NCBI GenBank assembly: GCA_945861415.1
Contig: CAMAUV010000043.1
Coordinates: forward strand, 1-37,705
Source of the DNA: Akkermansia muciniphila
Lineage (GTDB): Bacteria > Verrucomicrobiota > Verrucomicrobiia > Verrucomicrobiales > V1-33
Direction: 5' to 3'
DNA length: 37,705 nt
Both the position numbers and the translations under genes were made by a program. Positions 16,831 through 23,137 of this stretch are shown in pieces. The notes under the pieces were generated by a model. That model was not told the origin of the DNA. It saw only the letters and a list, made by a program, of their open reading frames with translations, and did no database searches. The stretch's first letter is position 1, and each line of letters begins with the position of its first letter.

Positions 16831-17424
16831 ATGGACTTTGACGACTGGCTGCTGACGCAAAATGAGTGGACACGCGATCACCTCGCGCGGCTGCACCGAC
16901 TCATCTCCATTGGGCAGCCGCAACTGCGGGCCTCCAAAAAGTGGCACGTATGGGTCTACACCGGCCGCGGCCTTGTCTGCATGATTTCCGGTTTCAAGCA
17001 TCACATGAGCCTCAGCTTTGCCCGTGGTGCCGAGATGGTGGCTTTTCACCCGCTATTCGACCCCACGGAAAGCACTGCCATGCGGAGCATCAAGTTCACT
17101 TCGATTGCGGAACTGGATCTCGCGCTCATCCGCGATGCCGTGCACCTTGCCGCAGAACTGAATGCTGCGGGGCCGGCTCCCCGGGAAAAAAAGGCACCCC
17201 GCCTAGTAGAAGTTCCGGCCCCGCTGGCAGCAGCGCTGGCGCAGAAAAAACATGCGAAGGCGCTTCTCCATTTCGAGTCCCTCAGCCCCTCATGCCGACG
17301 CGAGTTTTGCCAGTGGATCCACAGCGCGAGGCGCGATGACACCAAGGAGTCACGCATCGAAAAAACGCTCGAGTTGCTCCACGCAGGCAAGGAGATTCAT
17401 GAACCGAAGCGAAAGAAGCCCTAA
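16831..17424 (+). CDS. DUF1801 / YdeI (OmdA-like) protein
   Basis: 197 aa, cytoplasmic (no signal peptide), starting 18 bp after the DUF1080 gene on the same strand. The N-terminal ~110 residues (MDFDDWLLTQ, HRLISIGQPQLRASKKWHVW, GLVCMISGFKHHMSLSFARG, MRSIKFTSIAELDLALIRD) match the DUF1801 fold, a small alpha/beta domain related to frataxin-like proteins. The C-terminal ~60 residues (KALLHFESLSPSCRREFCQW then KESRIEKTLELLHAGK) are the YdeI/OmpD-associated module, linked in the literature to stress and bacteriocin protection. The biochemical role is unknown. The Lys/Arg-rich tail (EPKRKKP) could bind nucleic acid but that is a guess. Close spacing suggests co-transcription with the DUF1080 gene, although the functions look unrelated. 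Confidence 0.85.
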   Translation: MDFDDWLLTQNEWTRDHLARLHRLISIGQPQLRASKKWHVWVYTGRGLVCMISGFKHHMSLSFARGAEMVAFHPLFDPTESTAMRSIKFTSIAELDLALIRDAVHLAAELNAAGPAPREKKAPRLVEVPAPLAAALAQKKHAKALLHFESLSPSCRREFCQWIHSARRDDTKESRIEKTLELLHAGKEIHEPKRKKP

Positions 17425-17949
17425 ACTTGGGCAGCCGGAACCAAAAGGCGTGCCTGAACGGTGAAAATTGCGCCGGCAATGGCCTAGCCCGGCTGGCTGC
17501 AGCCGATGTGGAATTGACTCTGTAAGGAGACACCGCCTAGATGCTGGCCGCGCAAGATGCGGGCGCTCCAGTGAAGCAACTCTAGATGATATCCATGCGC
17601 CCAGCGGGCAAAGTGCCGTCGGACCCACTACTGTTGCCAAGAATCGTAAAGAAGGACGCGAGACCATTCACCCGGCGCTTTCAAAGGTATTCCGCGGGCC
17701 GGACGTGCAGCGCCGCTTGGGCTCCTTCCCTAGGAACCGCCTGCACATGGCTCAACGGCGGACACGCGGAAAGCGCGGCGTTTACTCTGCCGGATCTCTT
17801 TGTGGGCGGCGGAATCTACATGGACTTCCTAATCCGCATGAATTACGCCAATCCCCCGCTCCTCTTCTTCACCATGCCGGAGGCCGCTGCCGTGCTCACC
17901 ATTTGAGGCAGCACCGGTCAGTGGCGCATCGCCCGGCGCTGTAGCGCGC
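17425..17949. other. gene-poor stretch, no supportable gene
   Basis: Only short open frames without family resemblance are seen. A plus-strand frame at 17586-17906 includes LPDLFVGGGIYMDFLIRMNY and could be the 5' remnant of the pseudogene that follows, but I cannot match it to a known part of that family. Confidence 0.4.
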
Positions 17950-18290
17950 TCAACGCGTCCACCAACAGCAGTGATGCGGAACTATCGCCCAAGCTGGCAG
18001 AAAATACAGGCACTGGCAGTCTGGGAGGATCCGGCGAACTGCGCTATAGGCACCAAAGTCTGCGAGAGCCACTACCAAAGGGAAGGCATCGAACTACCCC
18101 ACCAACACGGTCACATGACCTCAGCCTTGTCCGCGACCCTCGCGAAAAAGGCGGGAGCGGAGGCGCTGATTCCGTTTCACCTGTGAGACCGCTACACGCC
18201 TGATGCCTAGCAGGAGATGCTGCGCGAAATCCGGGAGATTTTTCCGGGAGCACGTTTCCGCAAAAATGGAATTTGGATATCAGCTGAAAC
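17950..18290 (+). pseudogene. 3' remnant of an RNase Z-like metallo-beta-lactamase gene
   Basis: The frame reads SWQKIQALAV, then TKVCESHYQREGIELPHQHG, HMTSALSATLAKKAGAEALI and PFHL. An in-frame TGA is followed by DRYTPDA, an in-frame TAG, then QEMLREIREIFPGARF. The C-E-S, G-H-x-T-x-x-x-A, PFH and DRY order is the typical C-terminal part of RNase Z / MBL-fold hydrolases, where the GH and HF positions hold metal ligands. Two stop codons with the frame otherwise intact show that the gene is broken. The N-terminal HxHxDH motif is not found upstream, so that part is lost or beyond recognition. Confidence 0.6.
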
Positions 18291-18299
18291 TGGCAGGGC

Positions 18300-19070
18300 T
18301 CAGGGAGACGGGGGCAGGCCCCATGCCGCTATGCGCGCCCGATACTCTCCGCTGGGAAGGAGCACATAGTGCGGATTGGATCTGGGGCGCAATCTTGTCA
18401 GGAGGGAAAGAAGGTCTGCGCGCGCCATAGTGGTGCAGCCGTGGGAAGGCTTGGTCGGCCCGCGCCGAATATGGAAAAAGATAGCGCTTCCTTGACCGGG
18501 GATGACGGGATCAGCGTTGTGACGGATTTCCAGCAGCCACTCGTAGGCAAAATCCCCGAGGCGCATGCGCTGTTTCGTATACCATGGCGGGGGGGGCGTT
18601 AGGTCCACTGCGACATGCCGGTTATAGGCCGGATGGGCGGGGTCATCCACCCAGCAGTCGCGTGCGGTGACCTGATGGTAAGGCATGGTCATGCCCTTAG
18701 GAGCCTGCGGAGCGTTCCCAAAAGTTATGCCCAGGCGAAATACCCCGGCGGGTGCCCGTAGGTCCTTTTCCCGCTTCGATGGAACACCAAACTGCCCATG
18801 AGGGACTGGCAGCACGCCATTACCCCATGCCAGTCCCTTTTTGCCGAAGAGCACCGGAATGGTTCTTCCGAGAATGGGCTGCCACGGTGCGTTGGGCGCG
18901 GCGCGCTCGAAAAGCATGAGCCTTCCGGTGGCGGAACTCCATGTATCGGCCACAGCCACAATTAGCTGAGCCGCTTGAGCGGGAATACGCTGCGACTGCT
19001 GCGCGAGAGAGGTGGAACCGGCCATGCATAGCAGACCGGTGGTAAGAAATGAACGGCGGGTATGGGGCAT
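18300..19070 (-). CDS. L,D-transpeptidase family protein (YkuD-like), Tat-type signal
   Basis: 256 aa. The N-terminus HTRRSFLTTGLLCMAGSTSLAQ has the twin-arginine pattern R-R-x-F-L followed by a mild hydrophobic stretch, so export by Tat is likely. The body has VPHGQFGVPSKREKD, PAGVFRLGITFG, MPYHQVTARDCWVDDPAHPA and YNRHVAVD. The active-site block follows: His200 in FFHIRR and Cys212 in KPSHGCTTM. This is the catalytic His and the (S/T)-H-G-C nucleophile of L,D-transpeptidases, in the shorter-spaced form seen in the group that shares the MPY..W.DDP motif. Such enzymes form or exchange peptide cross-links in peptidoglycan, or attach proteins to it, in the periplasm. It stands alone between a pseudogene and rplI. 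Confidence 0.9.
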   Translation of the reverse strand: MPHTRRSFLTTGLLCMAGSTSLAQQSQRIPAQAAQLIVAVADTWSSATGRLMLFERAAPNAPWQPILGRTIPVLFGKKGLAWGNGVLPVPHGQFGVPSKREKDLRAPAGVFRLGITFGNAPQAPKGMTMPYHQVTARDCWVDDPAHPAYNRHVAVDLTPPPPWYTKQRMRLGDFAYEWLLEIRHNADPVIPGQGSAIFFHIRRGPTKPSHGCTTMARADLLSLLTRLRPRSNPHYVLLPSGEYRARIAAWGLPPSP

Positions 19071-19384
19071 GGACTAGCAGTGCCTGAAATCCCAGACCTG
19101 AAAACGGGAAATTGCAGGCGCCGACGGCGGTGGCGAGGGGCGATGAACGATCACAGATCACAAAAGATGCAGGGCCATTGCCCGCTTCCGTGTGAGCCTG
19201 GCGCTCTGCGCATTTTGATGGCTTATTTTGATCTGAGATCCCAGAAGTTCCTGAATATTCCATTCCCCCTTATTCCAAGCCACAGCCTAGGCAAACGCCC
19301 CGCCAAAATACCCTGCTACGATCGCCAAAGACAGCGCCACGGAGGTGCCGAAAGAAACCAACAAATTGAACCGTGTGGCCCGGG
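19071..19384. other. intergenic stretch with a hydrophobic minus-strand remnant
   Basis: On the minus strand a frame through the rplI terminator reads RFNLLVSFGTSVALSLAIVA then GYFGGAFA and a stop near 19290. It resembles one membrane helix, but it has no ATG or GTG start and may be chance or a remnant. Nothing else supportable is present. Confidence 0.25.
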
Positions 19385-19424
19385 CAAAAAGAAACCCTGC
19401 GGCACTTCGCAGCGCCGCAGGGTT
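19384..19424 (-). terminator. rho-independent terminator after rplI
   Basis: On the minus strand an 11-bp perfect stem (19414-19424 with 19393-19403) is followed by a short CTTTTTG tract (19384-19392). It lies 27 bp beyond the rplI stop. Confidence 0.85.
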
Positions 19425-19450
19425 CAAAAACACGAACAAATTTCGAAAAC

Positions 19451-19942
19451 CTACTCGGCCGAGGGGGCTTCCGCCCCCTCTTTAGCGCCGGGAGTAGAGA
19501 CGCTGACCTTGACCTGAACTTCCACCTCGGGATGGAGGCGCACGGTGACTTCGTGCTTGCCCGTTGTTTTGATCGGTTTCTCGAGTTCGATCTGGTGACG
19601 GTCCACGGTGATCTTAACCTGGCCCGCGATAGCGGTCGCGAGATCGGCGGCGGTAATCGCGCCGAAGGCTTTTCCGCCCTGACCCACGGAGAGTTCGAGC
19701 CTGAGGGTGAGCTTGCGGAGACGATCGGCGGTGCTTTGCGCTTCAGCTTTCTCAGCGGCCTCACGCTCAGTGCGGCGAGCTTTTAGATTCTTGATCTGCC
19801 GGAGGTTTCCGGGGGTCGCCTCGTAGGCTTTTCCCTGAGGAATGAGGTAGTTGCGGGCAAAACCGGCTTTCACCGACACGATGTCAGCTTCGGAGCCGAG
19901 CTTGGCGATTTTGTCTTTGAGAATAACTTGTACGTTGGCCAT
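19451..19942 (-). CDS. rplI: 50S ribosomal protein L9 (bL9)
   Basis: 163 aa from the ATG at 19942 (MANVQVILKDKIAKLG). The open frame continues upstream to 19990, but MANVQVILK is the conserved start. The N-terminal domain carries the diagnostic VKAGFARNYLIPQGKAYEAT that binds 23S rRNA. A long connecting helix (about residues 38-80) leads to the C-terminal domain with GKAFGAITAADLATAI and KTTGKHEVTVRLHPEVEV. It is slightly longer than the ~150-residue E. coli protein because of an Ala/Glu-rich tail. The usual neighbours rpsF and rpsR are not adjacent. It is followed by its own terminator, so it is probably a single-gene unit. Confidence 0.97.
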   Translation of the reverse strand: MANVQVILKDKIAKLGSEADIVSVKAGFARNYLIPQGKAYEATPGNLRQIKNLKARRTEREAAEKAEAQSTADRLRKLTLRLELSVGQGGKAFGAITAADLATAIAGQVKITVDRHQIELEKPIKTTGKHEVTVRLHPEVEVQVKVSVSTPGAKEGAEAPSAE

Positions 19943-20057
19943 AATATTAAAAGGGTGAGGCAGGATGCCCAGAAATTGGAGCGCCGCCATAAGTGGGGCG
20001 CCGGGGGGGTGTCAAGGCGGGGATTTGAGTTGTTTGATTCCCGGTTTTTGGCGCTCG

Positions 20058-20537
20058 CTAACAGGAAGTGGGCTGCCGCCGGGCCACTTTTACGCTGTGC
20101 GGGATGGCGGGGGCGACAATTTGCAGGCACTCCACGGCACCGGCAGGCTTGCCCGGCAGGGCGATTACGAGGCTGTCGTCTGCGATACCGGCGAGGCAGC
20201 GGGAGAGGATGGCATTAGGGACGCTCTCAAAGGATTTCATGCGCATGGCCTCGCCGAATCCGGGCAGTTCCACCCGGAAAATGCCGCGCAGGGCCTCGGG
20301 GGTCACGTCGCGCAGAGCGATACCCGTACCGCCTGTAGTGAGGATCAAATGGCAGCCTTGCGCCGCAAAGGCGCGCACAGCGGCACGGATGGCGTCGATT
20401 TCATCCGGCACAAGGGCCTCAGCCTCGATACTCCAGCCCAGTTCCATCGCAGCCGTGCGCAAGGCGGGGCCGCCGAGGTCTTCGTATTCGCCGCGGGAGG
20501 CGCGGTCAGAGATGGTGAGAATGCCGGTGGGTATCAT
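20058..20537 (-). CDS. mog: molybdopterin adenylyltransferase, MogA/MoaB type
   Basis: 159 aa. The N-terminus IPTGILTISDRASRGEYEDL matches MogA, and the core motif TTGGTGIALRDVTPEALRGI is the molybdopterin-binding loop with the catalytic Asp of the MoCF fold. FGEAMRMKSFESVPNAILSR and the ALPGKPAGAVECL motif follow as in bacterial MogA/MoaB. The enzyme activates molybdopterin with ATP to make the adenylated intermediate that receives molybdate, in the cytoplasm. No other molybdenum cofactor gene is in the window, so the pathway must be completed elsewhere. It is upstream of rplI on the same strand (115 bp apart). Distinguishing MogA from MoaB by sequence alone is uncertain. Confidence 0.92.
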   Translation of the reverse strand: MIPTGILTISDRASRGEYEDLGGPALRTAAMELGWSIEAEALVPDEIDAIRAAVRAFAAQGCHLILTTGGTGIALRDVTPEALRGIFRVELPGFGEAMRMKSFESVPNAILSRCLAGIADDSLVIALPGKPAGAVECLQIVAPAIPHSVKVARRQPTSC

Positions 20538-20616
20538 GAGGGTGCCTTGCCCGCTGTGGTTGCGGATGCAACGCTCAGTTTACACCCGACGGCATTTGCT
20601 GCATGGGGGTGGGGTG

Positions 20617-21261
20617 ATGTCGCGATTTGTTTTACTGGTCTGCGCCTCGCTGCTTGCGGCATGCGCGGCTCCCGCAGCCGGATTATTTCCACTCCCAACG
20701 AAGGAGCGGGCGGTGCCAATCTACGTCGTTTACAGCGGCGGCTTACATAGCACTTTGGTGCTGGAACGGAAGGACATTCCGCCCGCCCTGAAGCCGTTGG
20801 TGGCAAAAGCTGGCGCGTGTGGCGAAAAGTTCATCGAAATCGGCTGGGGTGAGGACGACGGCTTCCGCAAACCGCTCTCGCTAGCCATCATTTGCAAATC
20901 GCTCATGGGCTCGCACCGCACGGTGATGAGAGTGGAGGGCTGCTCGACGTCCCCGGGTGACTGCCTCAGCGCCCCCGATGCTAGCCTTGTTCGCGTCATT
21001 CTCACTCGCGCCGGGTTCCAGCGCCTCTGCGCCTTTATCGCGGCCACCCACCGCAAGGATGAAAAAGGTCGGCCAGTGCATCTTGGCGGAGGGTGGTTTC
21101 AGGCTCATGGGAAATACTCCGCCTTTCATACCTGCAACAACTGGACTGCTGACGCTCCACGCGAAGCGGGTTGCCCGATACGTCCGGGAGTTTGTCAGTT
21201 TCCGGGACCCCTTATGGTGCAGGTGAAACGATTTGGAACCTTGCTGAGAAGCCCGCGATGA
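20617..21261 (+). CDS. DUF2459 family lipoprotein
   Basis: 214 aa from the ATG at 20617. The frame is open far upstream, but the ATG starts a lipoprotein signal (MSRFVLLVCASLLAACAAP) with lipobox LAAC and Cys16 as the lipidation site. A G-rich stretch directly precedes it. The body has IYVVYSGGLHSTLVLERKDI, FIEIGWGEDDGFR and a C-terminal GKYSAFHTCNNWTADAPREA. These are the family's hallmark H-S, W-G-D and C-N-x-W-T motifs. The family (TIGR02117/DUF2459) is found near urease genes in some bacteria but has no established activity. The conserved His, Asp and Cys suggest an enzyme. The second DUF1080 gene follows 53 bp downstream on the same strand. Confidence 0.88.
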   Translation: MSRFVLLVCASLLAACAAPAAGLFPLPTKERAVPIYVVYSGGLHSTLVLERKDIPPALKPLVAKAGACGEKFIEIGWGEDDGFRKPLSLAIICKSLMGSHRTVMRVEGCSTSPGDCLSAPDASLVRVILTRAGFQRLCAFIAATHRKDEKGRPVHLGGGWFQAHGKYSAFHTCNNWTADAPREAGCPIRPGVCQFPGPLMVQVKRFGTLLRSPR

Positions 21262-21314
21262 CACAGCCTCCTGTTTCCGCAGATGGGGATTTGCTACAGG
21301 GGGGCAATAGACCG

Positions 21315-22004
21315 ATGATGGCAATAATGAGACGCGCTCCACTACTCAGCCTCTTCCTGCTTACCGCATCGTTCTGCCCTTCTGCTGAGGGAGAATTCCA
21401 GCCGCTCTTTCCCAAAGACGGCGTGCCTGAGGGCTGGGTCATCCGGCACTGGTCAGATGTGGGCAAGGTGGCTGAAGGTCGGCCCAAATGGTCAGTCCAA
21501 GACGGCATGCTCACAGGCGACGGTGACCGCGGGTGTTGGTTTCTCACGGAGAAAGACTACGCGGACTTCGAAATGGAATACGATTTCAAGCTGGGCCCTC
21601 GCGGCAACAGCGGCCTCGCGCTGCGCGCCCCGGCGGCAGGCGATCCGGCCTTTGACGGCATGGAAATGCAAATGGCCGACTTCCGCTATAATGAAAAAGC
21701 GAAGGATTCCGAGTTGACCGGCGGGCTCTATCGCGCCATCGCGCCATCTGAGCAGGTCTATAAGCCCGAGCAGTGGAACAAGGTGCACATAACCCTCAAG
21801 GGCACACACATCAAAGTGGTCCTGAACGGGAAAACCGTTCAGGACACGGATCTCGCGATGCACGGAGAGGAAGTGCTGCGCCACAACGGCCAGAAAGCGC
21901 CTGCGATGAAAGACCGCCCGCGCAAGGGACGCATCGGGTTCCAAAACCTGTCCCGCGACAGTGGACTGGTGGAAATCAAAGGCGCAAGGATCAAAGAGCT
22001 ATAG
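21315..22004 (+). CDS. second DUF1080 protein (3-keto-disaccharide hydrolase family)
   Basis: 229 aa if the first of two tandem ATGs (21315, 21318) is used. A GGGGGG tract lies about 10 bases upstream. The signal peptide follows (MRRAPLLSLFLLTASFCPSA, with a third possible ATG at 21327). The mature protein reads FQPLFPKDGVPEGWVIRHW, then WSVQDGMLTG, FEMEYDFKLGPRGNSGLALR, DGMEMQMADF, GGLYRAI, WNKVHITLKG and VVLNGKTVQD, ending GRIGFQNLSRDSGLVEIKGA. This is the full DUF1080 jelly roll, with the strand order of the first copy but low identity to it, so the two are not a recent duplication. Expected in the periplasm, acting on C3-oxidised glycosides. Confidence 0.92.
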   Translation: MMAIMRRAPLLSLFLLTASFCPSAEGEFQPLFPKDGVPEGWVIRHWSDVGKVAEGRPKWSVQDGMLTGDGDRGCWFLTEKDYADFEMEYDFKLGPRGNSGLALRAPAAGDPAFDGMEMQMADFRYNEKAKDSELTGGLYRAIAPSEQVYKPEQWNKVHITLKGTHIKVVLNGKTVQDTDLAMHGEEVLRHNGQKAPAMKDRPRKGRIGFQNLSRDSGLVEIKGARIKEL

Positions 22005-22063
22005 ATGAATCATCCTGCAAAAGGGAATGAGAGCCGGTGATTTCGAGCGCGAGGCGGGGAGGC

Positions 22064-22231
22064 TCAAAAACGGAAGAGCACTCCAGTGTGGACGGTAAGG
22101 TCTGGGCTTTCGGATGTGAGGCCGGCGCCTAAGCCGAATCTGAGCGTGACGTGGTGGTTCGGACTGAGATAGGCGGCGGCGGCCAACGTGAGGGCGAGGG
22201 CAATAGGGAGTTGGGTGATGGTGGATTTCAT
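22064..22231 (-). CDS. 55-residue mini-protein: signal peptide plus porin-like C-terminal strands
   Basis: From the ATG at 22231 the peptide begins with an export signal (MKSTITQLPIALALTLAAAA). It then goes straight into HHVTLRFGLGAGLTSESPDL followed by TVHTGVLFRF and a stop. The second part looks like the last two or three beta strands of an outer-membrane transporter, ending in the typical terminal Phe signature for BAM insertion. A whole barrel body appears to be missing between the two halves. It may be an internal-deletion remnant or a genuine small protein. No Shine-Dalgarno sequence is visible. Confidence 0.45.
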   Translation of the reverse strand: MKSTITQLPIALALTLAAAAYLSPNHHVTLRFGLGAGLTSESPDLTVHTGVLFRF

Positions 22232-22251
22232 AGTTAGGTGGGAAAAGGAAC

Positions 22252-22284
22252 TGCCTGCGGACGGCTCCAGACCGCCCGCAGGCA
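22252..22284. repeat. GC-rich inverted repeat upstream of the 55-residue ORF
   Basis: TGCCTGCGG (22252-22260) pairs with CCGCAGGCA (22276-22284), with additional pairing inside the loop. It lies about 20 bp upstream of the mini-ORF start. No T tract follows on either strand, so it is not a standard terminator. Confidence 0.5.
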
Positions 22285-22353
22285 CCGGGAAACTTCGCCG
22301 AAAGCACTTGAGCGAAAGTTCGGAACCGGAAATTGTTAGGGTGAAAGAAAGGT

Positions 22354-22480
22354 CTACCCTATGCGGCGCAGACGGTAGAACCGGGAGGGCAAGGTGCGCG
22401 TCGCGCTTACGAGGAGGAAGTCACCACCGCCCGCGTTGAATGCCGGCAGCACGTCCCGAAAAATGGGGGATACCCGATGC
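22354..22480 (-). pseudogene. C-terminal remnant of a secreted protein
   Basis: A minus-strand frame without a start codon reads RVSPIFRDVLPAFNAGGGDF then LLVSATRTLPSRFYRLRRIG and a TAG at 22354-22356. The F-Y-R-L-R ending is the usual C-terminus of many Verrucomicrobiota secreted proteins (compare FYRLQIR at the end of the gene at 12256). The upstream part is absent, so it looks like a 3' fragment. Confidence 0.35.
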
Positions 22481-22532
22481 AGGGCTTGCTTACCTTGACA
22501 GAAAAGCGTGGTCGCAGCCGAGTCCCTAAGGC

Positions 22533-22605
22533 TTGGGCATTTAGCCCAAAACGGCCTGTGGGCAGGATGCCCGGGCTACGGCTGTTTCAGGCCACAGAGG
22601 GCCGT
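22533..22605. repeat. REP-like palindromic element
   Basis: Nested inverted repeats are packed into about 70 bp. TTGGGC pairs with GCCCAA (22533-22549), GGGCA with TGCCC (22560-22572), and the outer arms ACGGCC (22551-22556) with GGCCGT (22600-22605). The last partly overlaps the 3' end of the CxxC protein gene. Whether it recurs in the genome cannot be seen here. Confidence 0.4.
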
Positions 22606-22997
22606 GGAGGCAGGAATGGAGGCGTATCATTCCGGCGTAAGCCAACGGCATCTACACCGCCGGGTATGTGTTCACGCTCCACGGCAACGCTGCCGGGGCA
22701 AGTGCGGACAAGCTCAGGCGGGAGCATGTCCTTGCAAAGTTTGATCAGTTCGCTGCTGGAAGGCAGCCGGGCCGGCTGGGCAGGATCACCTTTCTTTTCG
22801 GACCCCTGAATGGCCAGACACAGCTTGCAGGGATGCTCGCCGTCGAAAGTCATCTCCACCGCTTCAGCCACAGTGCCCTGCTGGGAGTAATTCACCAGCA
22901 TGCCTGCCCACGCGACACACTGTAACAGCCCCCGCGGTCCGCCGCAAAGGTGCACGCAGCCCATGAGGACCAGAATGATGCGCCAAAATTGTTTCAC
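22587..22997 (-). CDS. exported CxxC protein of unknown function
   Basis: 136 aa from a GTG at 22997. The N-terminus MKQFWRIILVLMGCVHLCGG is a signal peptide or membrane anchor. Next comes LLQCVAWAGMLVNYSQQGTV and then the most conserved-looking block, TFDGEHPCKLCLAI with a C-x-x-C pair, then a charged, Pro-rich tail. I recall similar small Verrucomicrobiota proteins with the AWxGMLVxYS and FDGxHPCxLC blocks, but no function is known to me. The CxxC after a His suggests metal or thiol chemistry outside the membrane. It is divergent from htpG, whose ATG is 140 bp away, so the two may share the intervening control region. The C-terminal ~25 residues overlap the REP-like element and may be variable. 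Confidence 0.7.
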   Translation of the reverse strand: MKQFWRIILVLMGCVHLCGGPRGLLQCVAWAGMLVNYSQQGTVAEAVEMTFDGEHPCKLCLAIQGSEKKGDPAQPARLPSSSELIKLCKDMLPPELVRTCPGSVAVEREHIPGGVDAVGLRRNDTPPFLPPRPSVA

Positions 22998-23076
22998 TGA
23001 TTGGCTCGAATACGCAGCGGCGATTCGTTGTTTTCAAGTCACTTCCCCGTCCACATTTTCTCATCGCGGAGGGGTT

Positions 23077-23104
23077 TTGACAATTCCCAACCTCCGGTTA
23101 TGCC
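23077..23104 (+). promoter_or_regulatory. candidate sigma-70-type promoter of htpG
   Basis: TTGACA (23077-23082) is followed after 16 bp by TATGCC (23099-23104), with the htpG ATG 33 bp further on. The -35 is a perfect match, the -10 is weak. No CIRCE-type inverted repeat is seen. Confidence 0.45.
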
Positions 23105-23137
23105 TCACGCCCCATTTCTACCCAACCACTATATACT

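Noticed and set aside
19290..19380. Hydrophobic peptide frame after rplI
   Set aside because: No start codon, it runs through the rplI terminator, and no family resemblance.
20068..20616. Long N-terminal extension of the DUF2459 lipoprotein frame
   Set aside because: It overlaps the mog gene on the other strand and the lipoprotein signal starts cleanly at 20617.
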